NCBI GenBank assembly: GCA_026627345.1
Contig: JAPNUP010000051.1
Span: forward strand, 25,413 to 89,412
DNA length: 64,000 bases
DNA from: Bacillota bacterium
GTDB taxonomy: Bacteria; Bacillota; Bacilli; Alicyclobacillales; SLC66
Direction of reading: 5' to 3'
Position 1 is the stretch's first letter, and the number at the start of each line of letters is the position of its first letter. Position numbers and translations under genes: made by a program. The notes under the pieces are model-generated. The model saw only the letters and a list, made by a program, of their open reading frames with translations, was not told the DNA's origin and made no database searches. This document shows, one piece after another, positions 8,262 to 18,071 of this stretch.

Positions 8262-9475
8262 CAGGACAACCCTCCCTTGACCAGGAGATCGGCGATCCAC
8301 GTGGGATCAGCTGTGCGAATATCGTCGGGAACATGCTGTCCGGTGGAGAGATAAGACAGTGGAATCTTCAGCGCATCAGCCAGACTCAGCGCGAGGGTCG
8401 GCAGTAGTGTCTCATCGCTCTTGGTCAGTAACAATGCGTCGTAGCCCACGGTTTCTAAGACCTTGGCGGTAGATAACGCTTCTGCGAATCTCGCAGACAA
8501 ACTCAGTACGAGGTACTTCAGATCAAATGCAAATGGTGCGAGCGCCTCTGCCATCTGTGCCGCTTGCATCGGCCCGAGAAAACTACGCCCCGTCGTATCC
8601 ACCAAGATGAGGTCGCAGGCGGACAGCGCCTTCAATCCAGCGCGCGCCTCCTGTGCATCACGTGCGGCCACGAAAGGCAAGCCCATGATATCAGCGTAGG
8701 TTTTCATCTGTTCGACTGCTGCGACGCGAAACGAATCAATCGTGAGCACGCCGACACGCCGACCTTCTTTCAGACGCGCGCGCGCAGCCAACTTGGCGAT
8801 CGTGGTCGTCTTGCCGACTCCGGTCGGACCAATCATCCCCACAATGCGGTCATGGGTGCTCAGCAGTCGCAGTTCTCCTGTGCCAGTCAAGATCCCCTCA
8901 CTGAAGCTGCGTAGTGTACGGACGAGTCCTTCGGGATCGCGAACCTGCTCAGCTCTTGCGCATTGGATCAAGCGTAGTAGCAGACCCTTGGACAACCCAG
9001 TGTCCGAGAGCCGATCTCCTAAGCGTACCAAAGCATCGTCAACGCCTTCGCCGAAAGTCGCGTCAGCGACTGCGACCGACGCCGGGACAACACGCGGCTG
9101 AGCAGACTGATCGCTGGCTGGCAGCCGCTCGGAGGCTGCAGGCGCCACCAGCGGTTCAAATGTGGGCGGCACTTCTTTCGTCAAGGACGTGAGTGCAGTT
9201 GAGCCTGCTCGATAACGCGCTGCCACAGCCGTCGCAGGCACGGTAGGCACGGTAGGCACGGTAGGCACGGTAGGCTTGGGATTCTCTGTGCTAACTTCTG
9301 TTTCCGACTGTTCGACCGCGGCCACCACTTCATAGACCATTTTGCCAAAGAGACCAGCCAGACCTTTCGCACGAATTTTACGTGACGACAAAATCATGAC
9401 GTCTTGTCCCATCTCTTTGCGAATCTGCGCTGTGGCGTCGGGTAAACTGGCTGCTACAAAGCGTTTAACAAACAT
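8261..9475 (-). CDS. flhF: Flagellar biosynthesis GTPase FlhF (SRP family)
   Basis: SRP-type GTPase that places flagella and is controlled by FlhG. The N-terminal B domain starts MFVKRFVAASLPDA, and the NG domain has the P-loop [31 protein letters not shown], and DTTGR. The linker contains a low-complexity TVP repeat (about residues 67-80) coded by a 9-bp DNA tandem repeat. Size (404 residues) is slightly above B. subtilis. It abuts flhA with no gap. Confidence 0.95.
   Translation of the reverse strand: MFVKRFVAASLPDATAQIRKEMGQDVMILSSRKIRAKGLAGLFGKMVYEVVAAVEQSETEVSTENPKPTVPTVPTVPTVPATAVAARYRAGSTALTSLTKEVPPTFEPLVAPAASERLPASDQSAQPRVVPASVAVADATFGEGVDDALVRLGDRLSDTGLSKGLLLRLIQCARAEQVRDPEGLVRTLRSFSEGILTGTGELRLLSTHDRIVGMIGPTGVGKTTTIAKLAARARLKEGRRVGVLTIDSFRVAAVEQMKTYADIMGLPFVAARDAQEARAGLKALSACDLILVDTTGRSFLGPMQAAQMAEALAPFAFDLKYLVLSLSARFAEALSTAKVLETVGYDALLLTKSDETLLPTLALSLADALKIPLSYLSTGQHVPDDIRTADPTWIADLLVKGGLS
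9237..9276 (-). repeat. 9-bp tandem repeat within flhF
   Basis: The unit CGGTAGGCA (plus strand) is repeated about four times without a change and a further partial copy flanks it. It encodes repeated Thr-Val-Pro in the unstructured linker between the B and NG domains of FlhF. Multiples of nine keep the reading frame, so copy number could vary without frameshift. Confidence 0.85.
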
Positions 9476-11515
9476 CTAGAGATTCACCACCCCTCCACTT
9501 TCTACCGGTGCTTCCGGGTCGAGCTCCGCATACGACAGTACGGACAAATCAGGCAATGAACGCTGCATTAATTTTCTGATGTGCCCGCGTAGAACTGGGG
9601 ATACGAGCAGGACCGCCGACTTACCGAGAGTAGCTAGGCGGTTGGTGTGCTCACCGATGCTTTTGGTCAGTTGCTGGGCGAGACGTGGATCCATCGTCAG
9701 TTGTGCCCCTTGATCGGTATGCCCGATAAACTCCTGTATGCGCCTTTCTGCACCTGCGCTCAGTGTAATCGCCGTTACGGCTCCAGCTCCTGCACGCGCC
9801 TGGTAAGTAATCTGTCGGCTCAGCCGCTGACGAGCGAACTCCGTCAGCAAATCCATATCCTTAATCAGGCGGGCGTGATCGGACAGGGCCTCGAGGATAC
9901 TCGACAGGTCGCGTATGCTGACACGTTCTTGCAAAAGGTTGGCCAGCACCTTTTGTACCTCACCGACCGAAAGTAGCTGCGGCACAAGCTCCTCTACCAA
10001 GACTGGATGCTGCTCCTTAAGCGCATCGAGTAACGCCCGTGTCTCCTGTCGCCCAAGTAGTTCACTGGCGTGGCGCTTGATCACCTCGGTCATATGCGTC
10101 GCAATCATGGAAGGGGGGTCGACGACAGTATAATTGGCTAGAATTGCACGGTCGCGCATCGCCTCGTTAATCCACTCGGCTGGTAACCCAAACGCGGGCT
10201 CTTTCGTAGGGATTCCTACTACAGACGGGTCACTCATTCCAGGACTCATAGCCAGATAATGATTCGGCATCAACTCATAGCGCGCCACTTCGTTGCCACG
10301 AATACGGATCGTATACTCATTTGGACGCAGCTGTATATTATCGCGAAAGCGAATCATCGGCACGACGATCCCTAGATCGAGCGCCACCTGTCGACGGATT
10401 AGCGCGACCCGCTCCAAGAGATCGCCACCTTGCGCTACATCGGCGAGTGGGATCAGGCCATAACCAAATTCGAACTCGATCGGATCGACCTGAATCAACG
10501 AGTACATACTTTCTGGGCTCTTGACCGTCTTGCTCCGCTCTTGCTCCGCCTTCTTCTTGGCATCTCCCTCCTCAAGACTGCGCGCCCGTATCATTCGGCG
10601 CCCCGCCACCACGAGTAAAATGGAGAGCGGCACTGTCGGCAGGGGCCCAATCGGTGACAGTAGGCCAAGGATCAATATGACAACGGCCACGATGTACAGC
10701 ATGCGCGGGTACGCCGTAAGCTGCGTGATCAGTTCCGTGCCAAAGTCCTGTTTGGCAGCCGAGCGTGTTACCGTCAGACCAGCTGCTGTAGAAAGCAGTA
10801 ACGCTGGAATCTGACTCACCAGACCGTCGCCCACTGACAGGACTGTATACGTCGAGATTGCAGTCGAGAAAGAATCTCCTTGTTGGACCATTCCGATAAT
10901 AAAGCCGCCGATGATGTTGACCGCCACGATGATCATGGAGGCGGTGGCATCCCCTTTGACAAACTTGCTAGCGCCATCCATCGCCCCGTAGAAGTCTGCT
11001 TCGCGCTCAATCGCTTCGCGCTTCTCGCGTGCTTGGATTTCAGTGATCACCCCAGCGTTTAGATCCGCATCGATACTGATCTGCTTGCCCGGCATCGCAT
11101 CGAGCGTAAACCGCGCAGCCACTTCTGCCGCCCGCTCACCACCGCGCGTGATCACGATAAACTGGATAATAGCGAGGATGACATACACAATGACACCGAC
11201 GACTGGATTACCACCGATCACAAAATTTCCAAACGTTTCAATGACTTGGCCAGCATAACCTTGCGTTAGAATAAGTCTCGTCGAGGAAACGTTCAGCGCA
11301 AGGCGAAACAGGGTTGTAATCAGCAGTAGCGAAGGGAAGACGGAAAAGTTTAGCGGCTCTTTGGTAGTCATCGCAACTAAAAGAACCGTAATGGCAATGG
11401 ACATATTGAGCACGAGTAGGAAGTCAAGAAGTACAGGAGAGATGGGAATGACCAGCATACCGATGATGCCAATGACAGCGATTAAAGGCAAAACCGCAAG
11501 TCTTTTCATCGTCAT
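9476..11515 (-). CDS. flhA: Flagellar export apparatus protein FlhA
   Basis: Core membrane component of the type III flagellar export gate. About eight helices occupy the first 310 residues, the FHIPEP signature region (RFTLDAMPGKQISIDADLNAG) lies near residue 140, and a large cytoplasmic domain that docks chaperone-substrate complexes fills the rest. 679 residues is typical. ATG at 11515 has AAAGGAGA upstream. Downstream flhF starts at the very next base after the stop. Confidence 0.98.
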   Translation of the reverse strand: MTMKRLAVLPLIAVIGIIGMLVIPISPVLLDFLLVLNMSIAITVLLVAMTTKEPLNFSVFPSLLLITTLFRLALNVSSTRLILTQGYAGQVIETFGNFVIGGNPVVGVIVYVILAIIQFIVITRGGERAAEVAARFTLDAMPGKQISIDADLNAGVITEIQAREKREAIEREADFYGAMDGASKFVKGDATASMIIVAVNIIGGFIIGMVQQGDSFSTAISTYTVLSVGDGLVSQIPALLLSTAAGLTVTRSAAKQDFGTELITQLTAYPRMLYIVAVVILILGLLSPIGPLPTVPLSILLVVAGRRMIRARSLEEGDAKKKAEQERSKTVKSPESMYSLIQVDPIEFEFGYGLIPLADVAQGGDLLERVALIRRQVALDLGIVVPMIRFRDNIQLRPNEYTIRIRGNEVARYELMPNHYLAMSPGMSDPSVVGIPTKEPAFGLPAEWINEAMRDRAILANYTVVDPPSMIATHMTEVIKRHASELLGRQETRALLDALKEQHPVLVEELVPQLLSVGEVQKVLANLLQERVSIRDLSSILEALSDHARLIKDMDLLTEFARQRLSRQITYQARAGAGAVTAITLSAGAERRIQEFIGHTDQGAQLTMDPRLAQQLTKSIGEHTNRLATLGKSAVLLVSPVLRGHIRKLMQRSLPDLSVLSYAELDPEAPVESGGVVNL

Positions 11516-11545
11516 AGTCGCCAGGTCTCCTTTCCTAAGTGCAAG

Positions 11546-12622
11546 TTAGCGCGCTTGTTGGCGAAGTTTATATACATAAGCCAAGACTTCAGCGACTGCT
11601 TGAAACAACTGATGAGGAACATAATCGTCCACGTTTACCTGGTTGTACAAAGCGCGTGCCAATGCACGATTTTCGACAATCGGTATGCGATGCTCGCGCG
11701 CCACTTCCCTGATGCGCAAAGCGAGCTCGTCCACCCCTTTGGCCACCACCTGCGGCGCGTGCATCGTCGTCCCATCGTATTTAAGCGCAATCGCATAGTG
11801 CGTCGGGTTCGTCACGATGACGTCTGCCGTAGGCACCTTCTTCATCATCCGACGAAAGGCGATGCTGAACCCTCGTTTACGAATCTCCCGTTTAACAGCC
11901 GGGTCACCGTCTGACTGCCTGCGCTCATCTTTAATCTCATCCTTGGACATCTTGATGCCTTTTTCAAAATTGAATTTTTGGTAGGCAAAATCGCCGATAG
12001 ACAAGGCGACAAACATTGCAGCGACATACACGAGTATAGTGAATGCAGAGTGGCTGTAATACGAGAAGATCTGCGCTGGTTGAGCGCCCATCAGCCCCAT
12101 GACTTGCACGCCTTGACTGCTGACTGCAAGGTACAACGCTGCCGCGATGAAGCCAAGCTGTACAACGGATTTGAGCAAAGCAACCACCGAATTCAGTGAA
12201 AAAAGCCGCTTAAAGCCCGTCACTGGGTTTATGCGATCAAAACTCGGCATCAGCGGTTTTAAAGAAAAGAGTCGGCCCACTTGACGGTAGGCGATCAACA
12301 GAGCGACTGCAATAGAGATCATCATGACCAAGCTCATCCAAAGCCCGACTTGCTCCAACAAGGGGCCAAACGCCAGTGGCATTCCCGACTGGTTCACCGC
12401 GTAGGTGACGCCTGAGGTAAACACGTAAGTCGCCAGATTCGCCATTGCCGTGAATAGTCGACTGCCGAAGATCGCAAGACCTACCAGTAGCGCCATGAAG
12501 GCGAAAGAAGATGTGAGATCGGTACTTCGCGCCACACGACCTTCCTCACGCTCTTTGCTGCGCCGCCGCGGCGTCGGGGCTTCTGTGCGTTCGGCGAACC
12601 ATTGGAGATCAAAGCGCATCAT
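11546..12622 (-). CDS. flhB: Flagellar export switch protein FlhB
   Basis: Inner-membrane substrate-specificity switch of the flagellar secretion system. Four membrane helices are followed by a cytoplasmic domain holding the autocleavage motif NPTH (VTNPTHYAIALKYD), intact. The N-terminus FDLQWFAERTEAPTPRR is family-typical. 358 residues. The start overlaps the fliR stop by four bases. Confidence 0.97.
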   Translation of the reverse strand: MMRFDLQWFAERTEAPTPRRRSKEREEGRVARSTDLTSSFAFMALLVGLAIFGSRLFTAMANLATYVFTSGVTYAVNQSGMPLAFGPLLEQVGLWMSLVMMISIAVALLIAYRQVGRLFSLKPLMPSFDRINPVTGFKRLFSLNSVVALLKSVVQLGFIAAALYLAVSSQGVQVMGLMGAQPAQIFSYYSHSAFTILVYVAAMFVALSIGDFAYQKFNFEKGIKMSKDEIKDERRQSDGDPAVKREIRKRGFSIAFRRMMKKVPTADVIVTNPTHYAIALKYDGTTMHAPQVVAKGVDELALRIREVAREHRIPIVENRALARALYNQVNVDDYVPHQLFQAVAEVLAYVYKLRQQAR

Positions 12623-13407
12623 GTGAATACACCCCCCATCGCCCGCAAGGCATCATCGATCTGCGTCTCCAGTAAGGTAAGCAAGCCTTGAAAGGCGGTG
12701 CCAAGGTCAGGCATCACTGACGACAAGACTAGAAAACCGACGAACAGAGACAACGGTAATCCGACGGCAAACACATTCATCTGTGGCACAGCTCGCGCAG
12801 CGGCCGCTAGTGATACATTCGTGATAAACAGTGATAACATGACAGGTGCTGCCATCTGGATCGCAAGCACGAACAGATTCGCCGTCGCCTGAATGAACAA
12901 GTTCTCCAGTGGCCCAGAAAAGTGCGCCGCGCCAATCGGAAGGACGCGAAAGCTCTGTAAAATAGCGAGAATGATGACGTAATGACCGTTTACAGCCAAA
13001 AACCATAGGGTAAACAGCATGTACTCAAAATTCGACAGCAAGGTAACGGGACCGACGAGCCCCGGTGAGACGATCGACGCAATAGACAGGCCGATCTGAA
13101 GATCCAGGAGTCCCCCTGCCACTTCGACTGCAGCAAATACCACGTTCATGATAAATCCGAGTGCCACGCCAACAAGTGTCTCTTGGACTGCCAAGACGAT
13201 AAAGGCGGGAAACTGCAACGTGCTCGCTGTAGGCAACAGCTGATGAGCTGGGATGGTCGTCGTCACAATGAGTGCGAGTAGCAGACCAATACCTATTTTC
13301 CAAATCGTCGGCACCTGAGTGTTACCAAGCCAAGGTGCAGTGCCGGCTACGCCAAGCGTTCGCAACAGTACGAGCAAGAACACCAGAATATAGGAAGGGA
13401 TCACCAT
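12619..13407 (-). CDS. fliR: Flagellar export gate protein FliR
   Basis: Hydrophobic export-gate subunit that forms a helical core with FliP and FliQ. It has about six membrane helices over 262 residues and family motifs such as APWLGNTQVPTIWKIG near the N-terminus and EVAGGLLDLQIG mid-protein. The order fliP-fliQ-fliR-flhB is conserved. ATG at 13407, seven bases after the fliQ stop. Confidence 0.96.
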   Translation of the reverse strand: MVIPSYILVFLLVLLRTLGVAGTAPWLGNTQVPTIWKIGIGLLLALIVTTTIPAHQLLPTASTLQFPAFIVLAVQETLVGVALGFIMNVVFAAVEVAGGLLDLQIGLSIASIVSPGLVGPVTLLSNFEYMLFTLWFLAVNGHYVIILAILQSFRVLPIGAAHFSGPLENLFIQATANLFVLAIQMAAPVMLSLFITNVSLAAAARAVPQMNVFAVGLPLSLFVGFLVLSSVMPDLGTAFQGLLTLLETQIDDALRAMGGVFT

Positions 13408-13414
13408 AGACGCA

Positions 13415-13684
13415 TCACCGGATATACTGTTGCAAGTTACCCAGAATATTGGTTGTAAAGTTCAGCATCTGCGACATCATCCACGGACCTGCTAACAACA
13501 GGATTAAAATGATGCTGGCGGTTTTCACAAAATAGACGAGCGTCTGCTCTGAGATCTGCGTCGTCGCTTGAAAAATGCTGATCACTAACCCGACGATGAT
13601 CCCGACGAGCAAAATAGGGCCGGCCAACTCGAGCACCATCATAATCACTTGCTGACCCAGGCCGATCACAAAATTGCCGTCCAC
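13415..13684 (-). CDS. fliQ: Flagellar export gate protein FliQ
   Basis: Two-helix export-gate subunit. A GTG at 13684 with GGAGG 7 bases upstream yields 89 residues, exactly the family length, starting VDGNFVIGLGQQ. A longer upstream open frame overlaps fliP in another frame and is rejected. Motifs ISIFQATTQISEQTL and the C-terminal hydrophobic helix fit FliQ. Confidence 0.95.
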   Translation of the reverse strand: MDGNFVIGLGQQVIMMVLELAGPILLVGIIVGLVISIFQATTQISEQTLVYFVKTASIILILLLAGPWMMSQMLNFTTNILGNLQQYIR

Positions 13685-13742
13685 TCCTGCGCCTCCATCA
13701 TTTCGTGCATTTTCGCCGCTATGCGATATGATTCGACGCAAG

Positions 13743-14498
13743 TCAGTGGAATCCTGCCAGAATGGACTTAACGACAAGATACCAGCCGTTGACCATCACG
13801 AACAAAAGCAGTTTGAAAGGTGTCGAGATCAGCACTGGCGGTAACATCATCATGTTCATGGACATCAGTGTCGTTGCCACTACCAAGTCTACAATGAGAA
13901 ATGGGACATAGATCATGAACCCGATCTGAAAGGCCGTTTTCAGTTCGCTGATAGCGAACGCCGGAACCAGCGTCGTAATGGGCAGGTCCGTCAAGGTCTT
14001 TGGCAACGGCAGATGCTGGTACTGCAAGAACAGTTCCACATCGTCAATACGGGTTTGCTTTGCCATAAATTCTTTGAATGGCATCTCGCCGCGTTCGAGC
14101 GCCACCGTCTGATTGATGTGGCCTGCCAGATAAGGTTGCAACGCCTGATTATTCACTGCAGAAAAAGTAGGCGTCATGATAAATAACGTCAAAAACAGCG
14201 CCAATCCAATCAACACTTGATTGGGAGGGGCTGACTGTGTAGCCAGCGCGCTACGCACAAAAGACAAGATGACAATCACACGCGTAAAAGCCGTCATCAT
14301 GACTAAGATAGCAGGTGCGAAACTCAACAGCGCGAGCAAAACGATGATCTGCAGCGTGCCTACGACACCGGCTGGACTGCTCGTCCCAGTCAGATTCAAT
14401 GAGACACCCGGAAGTGAAGCCGCCTGGCTGACAGCGCCGCTAAACCCCCACACAAGCATACCGGCTAGTACAGGCAAAGTCAGACGTATGCGTCTCAC
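13743..14498 (-). CDS. fliP: Flagellar export gate protein FliP
   Basis: Export-gate membrane protein made with a cleavable signal peptide (about residues 1-27). The body carries four helices and the signatures MMTAFTRVIVILSFVR, PPNQVLIGLALFLT and the C-terminal MMMLPPVLISTPFKL. The start is a GTG at 14498 overlapping the fliO stop (GTGA) with GAGGTGG upstream, giving 251 residues. Confidence 0.95.
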   Translation of the reverse strand: MRRIRLTLPVLAGMLVWGFSGAVSQAASLPGVSLNLTGTSSPAGVVGTLQIIVLLALLSFAPAILVMMTAFTRVIVILSFVRSALATQSAPPNQVLIGLALFLTLFIMTPTFSAVNNQALQPYLAGHINQTVALERGEMPFKEFMAKQTRIDDVELFLQYQHLPLPKTLTDLPITTLVPAFAISELKTAFQIGFMIYVPFLIVDLVVATTLMSMNMMMLPPVLISTPFKLLLFVMVNGWYLVVKSILAGFH

Positions 14499-15004
14499 TG
14501 CGGCCACCTCGAATCGTCGGACTGAGAAGTAGCATCTGGCTGATCTTTGGGATCGAGTTGCGTCCAATGCTCCGCTCTGCTCTTTTGCAGGTCCTCCAGG
14601 CGCTGGCGCACCAGTGTCGAAAATGCATCTTCCTGAGCCTTGCCACTTTTTCTCCTAGCAGTCCGTTCGCGCAGCCAGGCAACCAGTTTTACAGCGCTGC
14701 CCTCACCCGCCAGCAGCTGTCCGTTTTGCTGTGCGAGTAACCGCTCTGCCAAATCAGGATCATCGAAGCGCGCGAGCGTCTCCAGGTGTGCCCCTGCCCC
14801 GATTAAAAGGACCGTCTTTTCATCGACGACGATCGCATGAACTGACTTGTTTTGTCCCAGCTGTTGCGAATGCGCCACCTTAATCAGCGCATGACTGTTC
14901 ATCATGCCGGAACGACGTCCTAGAAAGCGAATACTGAAATACGCCAAGAAGATAATAAGCAGAAGGCTCCCGATCACTTGCATACTGAGACCGATGGTAC
15001 CCAT
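14495..15004 (-). CDS. fliO: Flagellar export assembly factor FliO/FliZ
   Basis: Small membrane protein that helps assemble the FliP ring. One N-terminal helix (LLLIIFLAYFSIRFLG) is followed by a cytoplasmic domain with the FliO-like segment VDEKTVLLIGAGAHLETLARF. It lies between cheY and fliP as in B. subtilis, where the gene was called fliZ. The C-terminal tail is charged and poorly conserved. Confidence 0.9.
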   Translation of the reverse strand: MGTIGLSMQVIGSLLLIIFLAYFSIRFLGRRSGMMNSHALIKVAHSQQLGQNKSVHAIVVDEKTVLLIGAGAHLETLARFDDPDLAERLLAQQNGQLLAGEGSAVKLVAWLRERTARRKSGKAQEDAFSTLVRQRLEDLQKSRAEHWTQLDPKDQPDATSQSDDSRWPQ

Positions 15005-15005
15005 A

Positions 15006-15368
15006 TCAACCCAGCGTCTTGCGAATGGCTTCGATAACTCGATCGGCTTGGAAAGGTTTTACGATAAAGTCGCGCGCCCCTGCCTGAATCGCATCGATGA
15101 CCATGGCTTGTTGTCCCATTGCGGAGCACATGATGACTTTCGCAGCACTGTCCATCGCACGGATCTCTTTAAGCGCCTGGATGCCATCCATTTCCGGCAT
15201 GGTGATATCCATGGTGACTAAATCAGGGCTCAGTTCACGGTACTTGTCCACTGCTTGTGCCCCATCAGCCGCTTCGCCGACCACTTCATAACCGTTTTTA
15301 CTTAAAATTTCCTTAATCATCATGCGCATAAATGCAGCGTCATCCACGACAAGTATCCTGTGCGCCAT
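15006..15368 (-). CDS. cheY: Chemotaxis response regulator CheY
   Basis: Single-domain receiver of 120 residues. The acidic pair is in LVVDDAAFMR, the phospho-acceptor Asp is in VTMDITMPEMDG (about residue 54), with the Ser/Thr switch in IMCSAMGQ and Lys in DFIVKPFQ. In Bacillus-type systems CheY-P binds FliM to promote counter-clockwise rotation. The kinase CheA is not encoded anywhere in this window. Confidence 0.96.
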   Translation of the reverse strand: MAHRILVVDDAAFMRMMIKEILSKNGYEVVGEAADGAQAVDKYRELSPDLVTMDITMPEMDGIQALKEIRAMDSAAKVIMCSAMGQQAMVIDAIQAGARDFIVKPFQADRVIEAIRKTLG

Positions 15369-15421
15369 CCTGTTCGTCCCCTTATATGCCTCGTCTACGA
15401 GGTTGATGATGAGGTTGCAGA

Positions 15422-16624
15422 TTACTGAAGCCGTTTGATTCGCTCGGCGGGGCTTAAGATATCTGTGACCCGCACGCCGAAGCTCTCATCAATCACGACG
15501 ACTTCGCCGCGCGCGATCAACTTGTTGTTGATCAAGATATCGACTGGCTCACCTGCCAAGGTGTCAAGTTCAATGATCGACCCGGTGCTAAAATCGAGAA
15601 TATCGCGAATCAGTTTCTTCGTTCGACCTAGCTCTACTGTAAGTCCGAGCGGGACGTCGAGCAGCAAGTCGAGATTGCGACCACCTCGTGTTGTAGGTGT
15701 CTCGCCGAAGGAGGCGAAAGCCACTCTCTCGACAGTCGGAGCTGGCGGCTGGGCTTGGCTTACTCCTGAATTGCCGCCGCGATCGACGTTCGTTCCGGAC
15801 TCGGGAAAACTAGACGCCCCGGACGAGTAGGCATTGCGAGCATTAGAACGCGAAAATCCATACGGATCTTCCGTAGCCATAGACGCCTTCCCCTGATCGT
15901 GGGTGTGTGTAGAAGCCGGACCCGACGACGCTTGCGGTTTCGCGTCTTGCGAAGTGATATCTCCTGCACCCATTAGCATCTCCAGTAGATTATTGGCGAA
16001 GTCCAAGGAGAGCATTTGCATGATATGTGAGTCTATGAGATTTCCGACATGCAAGCGAAAAGAGATTTTCACTAAGATATCGCCTGCCGGCTTGAACAGA
16101 TCTGCGGGTGATGCCTCCGCATCGATCACTTTGACTGACGGCGGCGAGATATTGACGGGGATCTTCAGCAGTGTGGACATCGAGGTAGAAGCCGTGCCCA
16201 TCATCTGATTCATTGCTTCCGCCACCGCGCTCAGGTGCAATTCGTTCAATTCTTCTGCAGGCGCTGAACCGTCTCCACCTAGCATCAAGTCAGCGATAAT
16301 TTGCGCGTCGTTGAGCTTGATAGCCAAGATATTGCTTCCTGCCAGACCACTGATATACTCGACGTGCGCCGCGACGTGCGGCGCAGGAAAATCGTTGCCA
16401 AAGTCCGCACTGCGCAGCAACGTCACTTGCGGTGTCGTAATATTGACCTTATGGTGCAAAAGTGTGGACAAAGTCGTTGCCGCCGTACCAAACGAGATAT
16501 TGCCGATTTCCCCTAATGCATCCCGGTCAAACATGGAGAGAAATTCGTCTGGATCCAGGTCCCGTCCAGGACCTCCTCCCACCAATGCCGAAAGCTCGTC
16601 CTCTGACAAAAAGTCCTTATTCAC
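15422..16624 (-). CDS. fliY: Flagellar switch protein and CheY-P phosphatase FliY
   Basis: FliY replaces FliN at the motor switch and also dephosphorylates CheY-P. The N-terminus contains two CheC-type E-x2-N centres (EIGN in GEIGNISFGTAA and EAMN in AVAEAMNQMMG); the C-terminus is a FliN/SpoA domain (LLLDVPLGLTVELGRTKK). A GTG at 16624 is 6 bases from AGGAGG; an ATG at 16627 is 3 bases from it. The start overlaps the fliM end. A linker of about 90 residues rich in Ser, Pro and Gly joins the halves. Confidence 0.95.
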   Translation of the reverse strand: MNKDFLSEDELSALVGGGPGRDLDPDEFLSMFDRDALGEIGNISFGTAATTLSTLLHHKVNITTPQVTLLRSADFGNDFPAPHVAAHVEYISGLAGSNILAIKLNDAQIIADLMLGGDGSAPAEELNELHLSAVAEAMNQMMGTASTSMSTLLKIPVNISPPSVKVIDAEASPADLFKPAGDILVKISFRLHVGNLIDSHIMQMLSLDFANNLLEMLMGAGDITSQDAKPQASSGPASTHTHDQGKASMATEDPYGFSRSNARNAYSSGASSFPESGTNVDRGGNSGVSQAQPPAPTVERVAFASFGETPTTRGGRNLDLLLDVPLGLTVELGRTKKLIRDILDFSTGSIIELDTLAGEPVDILINNKLIARGEVVVIDESFGVRVTDILSPAERIKRLQ

Positions 16625-17612
16625 CATCTTCCTCCTCTTCCACAACTTGCAGAATCCGAGCAGCGTAGCGGCCTCGCGAAGTGCCTGGCTGTCCTCGATA
16701 CTTGATTTCATCGCCGACTTTTACGTATAAGGGTTCACCTAACACCTGATCGAGTGTGATGATATCGCCAGGCTGCAGCTCTAGTAACTCGTCCAAGCGA
16801 ATGTTCGTGTAACCGAGTTCGGCCTTGAGTACAACCTCAACGCGGTCCATGTGTTTTTGAAGTTTTCGTTGCAGCAACTCAGGCTGATCGTGCGACCTGG
16901 GAGACGCAAAGGCAAATCTGGCGCTGAGGCGTCCCATCAGCGGTTCGAGTGCGATATGTGGCATACAGATCGTCATGATGCCCGACTGGTTGCCTACCAT
17001 CGTCGCCAATGAGACGACTAGAACGACGTCCGTTTGATTGGCGATTTGAATAAATTGCGGATTCACTTCGAGCGTGTCGTATACGAATGTCAGATCCGCC
17101 ACGCCACCCCACGCCGAGGTCAGTGCATACAAGGACCCTGTCATCAGGCGTTCGAGTACGAGCATGTCGATCTCGGTCAATCGACGATCGGCGATCGGCG
17201 ACTGCCCGTCTCCGCCGAGCAATCGATCGAGTACAGCCTGCGAAATGTTATTTGGCATTTCGACTAAAAACTTGCCGCCAAGTGGATGCACATCCAGTAC
17301 GTGCAAAACGGTCACGCTCGGAATGGAGCGTATAAACTCCTCATAAGGAAGCTGGTCAACAGAGGCCACACTGACTTGCACGCCCTGACGCAACTGGGCA
17401 GAAAAATAGGTGGACATTAAACGTGCCGCGTGTTCATAAATGCGCGATATACTGCGCAGATGATCTTTAGAAAACCGCATCGCCCGTTTAAAGTCGTACG
17501 ATCGTATGCGGACGGCTTGCACGTCTTTTCGCGCTTCCTCTGCCGATAGTTCACCGGAGTTCAGCGCGTTTAGCAACGCGTCGATTTCGTTTTGCGAAAG
17601 AACCTCGGCCAT
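16617..17612 (-). CDS. fliM: Flagellar motor switch protein FliM
   Basis: C-ring protein that binds CheY-P. The N-terminal CheY-binding peptide LSQNEIDALLNAL is intact, followed by the middle CheC-like domain and the C-terminal SpoA domain (LGEPLYVKVGDEIKYRGQPG). 331 residues, normal. The middle domain lacks phosphatase motifs, as expected for FliM. Its 3' end carries the ribosome-binding site of fliY. Confidence 0.97.
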   Translation of the reverse strand: MAEVLSQNEIDALLNALNSGELSAEEARKDVQAVRIRSYDFKRAMRFSKDHLRSISRIYEHAARLMSTYFSAQLRQGVQVSVASVDQLPYEEFIRSIPSVTVLHVLDVHPLGGKFLVEMPNNISQAVLDRLLGGDGQSPIADRRLTEIDMLVLERLMTGSLYALTSAWGGVADLTFVYDTLEVNPQFIQIANQTDVVLVVSLATMVGNQSGIMTICMPHIALEPLMGRLSARFAFASPRSHDQPELLQRKLQKHMDRVEVVLKAELGYTNIRLDELLELQPGDIITLDQVLGEPLYVKVGDEIKYRGQPGTSRGRYAARILQVVEEEEDGE

Positions 17613-17654
17613 GTAAAATGTCTCACCTCCTGATCACGTGTACGATAAGTCAAT

Positions 17655-18071
17655 TCACTGCACAATCATGCTGTCGATGTACACGGTTCGGATCTTGCCT
17701 GTCGTCAAGAAGGCATTAATGGCCTGTTTCACCTTGGCCTTTAGAAGCTCTCTGCCGCCTGGCGCCATGATTTGAGCAGAGGAAAGGCCATGCAGCACAC
17801 CGATCACCGCATCATCGACCTGCGCATTTCGCTGCCCAAGTTCGGTCACCACGGCGGTGCTTCCGGCTTGCAAGGTGAACTGTGCCTGAATCACGCCTTG
17901 TTGTTGCAAGTTGGTCGTGATTTTATCCACCGGATACTGCCAAGACTCCAGCGTCGCGGCAGATGGCGGCGCATGCAAGCCCGGCACGAAGACGAACTCA
18001 TAATAGGAAGCCGAGCCAATCAGCAATAAGGCTATCACCAAAATGATGATCAAAGATCGCTTAAACGTCAC
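17655..18071 (-). CDS. fliL: Flagellar basal body-associated protein FliL
   Basis: Single-pass membrane protein at the stator/basal body interface. One N-terminal helix (SLIIILVIALLLIGSASYYEF) precedes an extracytoplasmic domain ending LLKAKVKQAINAFLTTGKI, typical of FliL. I place the start at GTG 18071, giving 138 residues like B. subtilis FliL, but ATGs at 18092 and 18098 are possible. It overlaps the flbD end. Confidence 0.88.
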   Translation of the reverse strand: MTFKRSLIIILVIALLLIGSASYYEFVFVPGLHAPPSAATLESWQYPVDKITTNLQQQGVIQAQFTLQAGSTAVVTELGQRNAQVDDAVIGVLHGLSSAQIMAPGGRELLKAKVKQAINAFLTTGKIRTVYIDSMIVQ

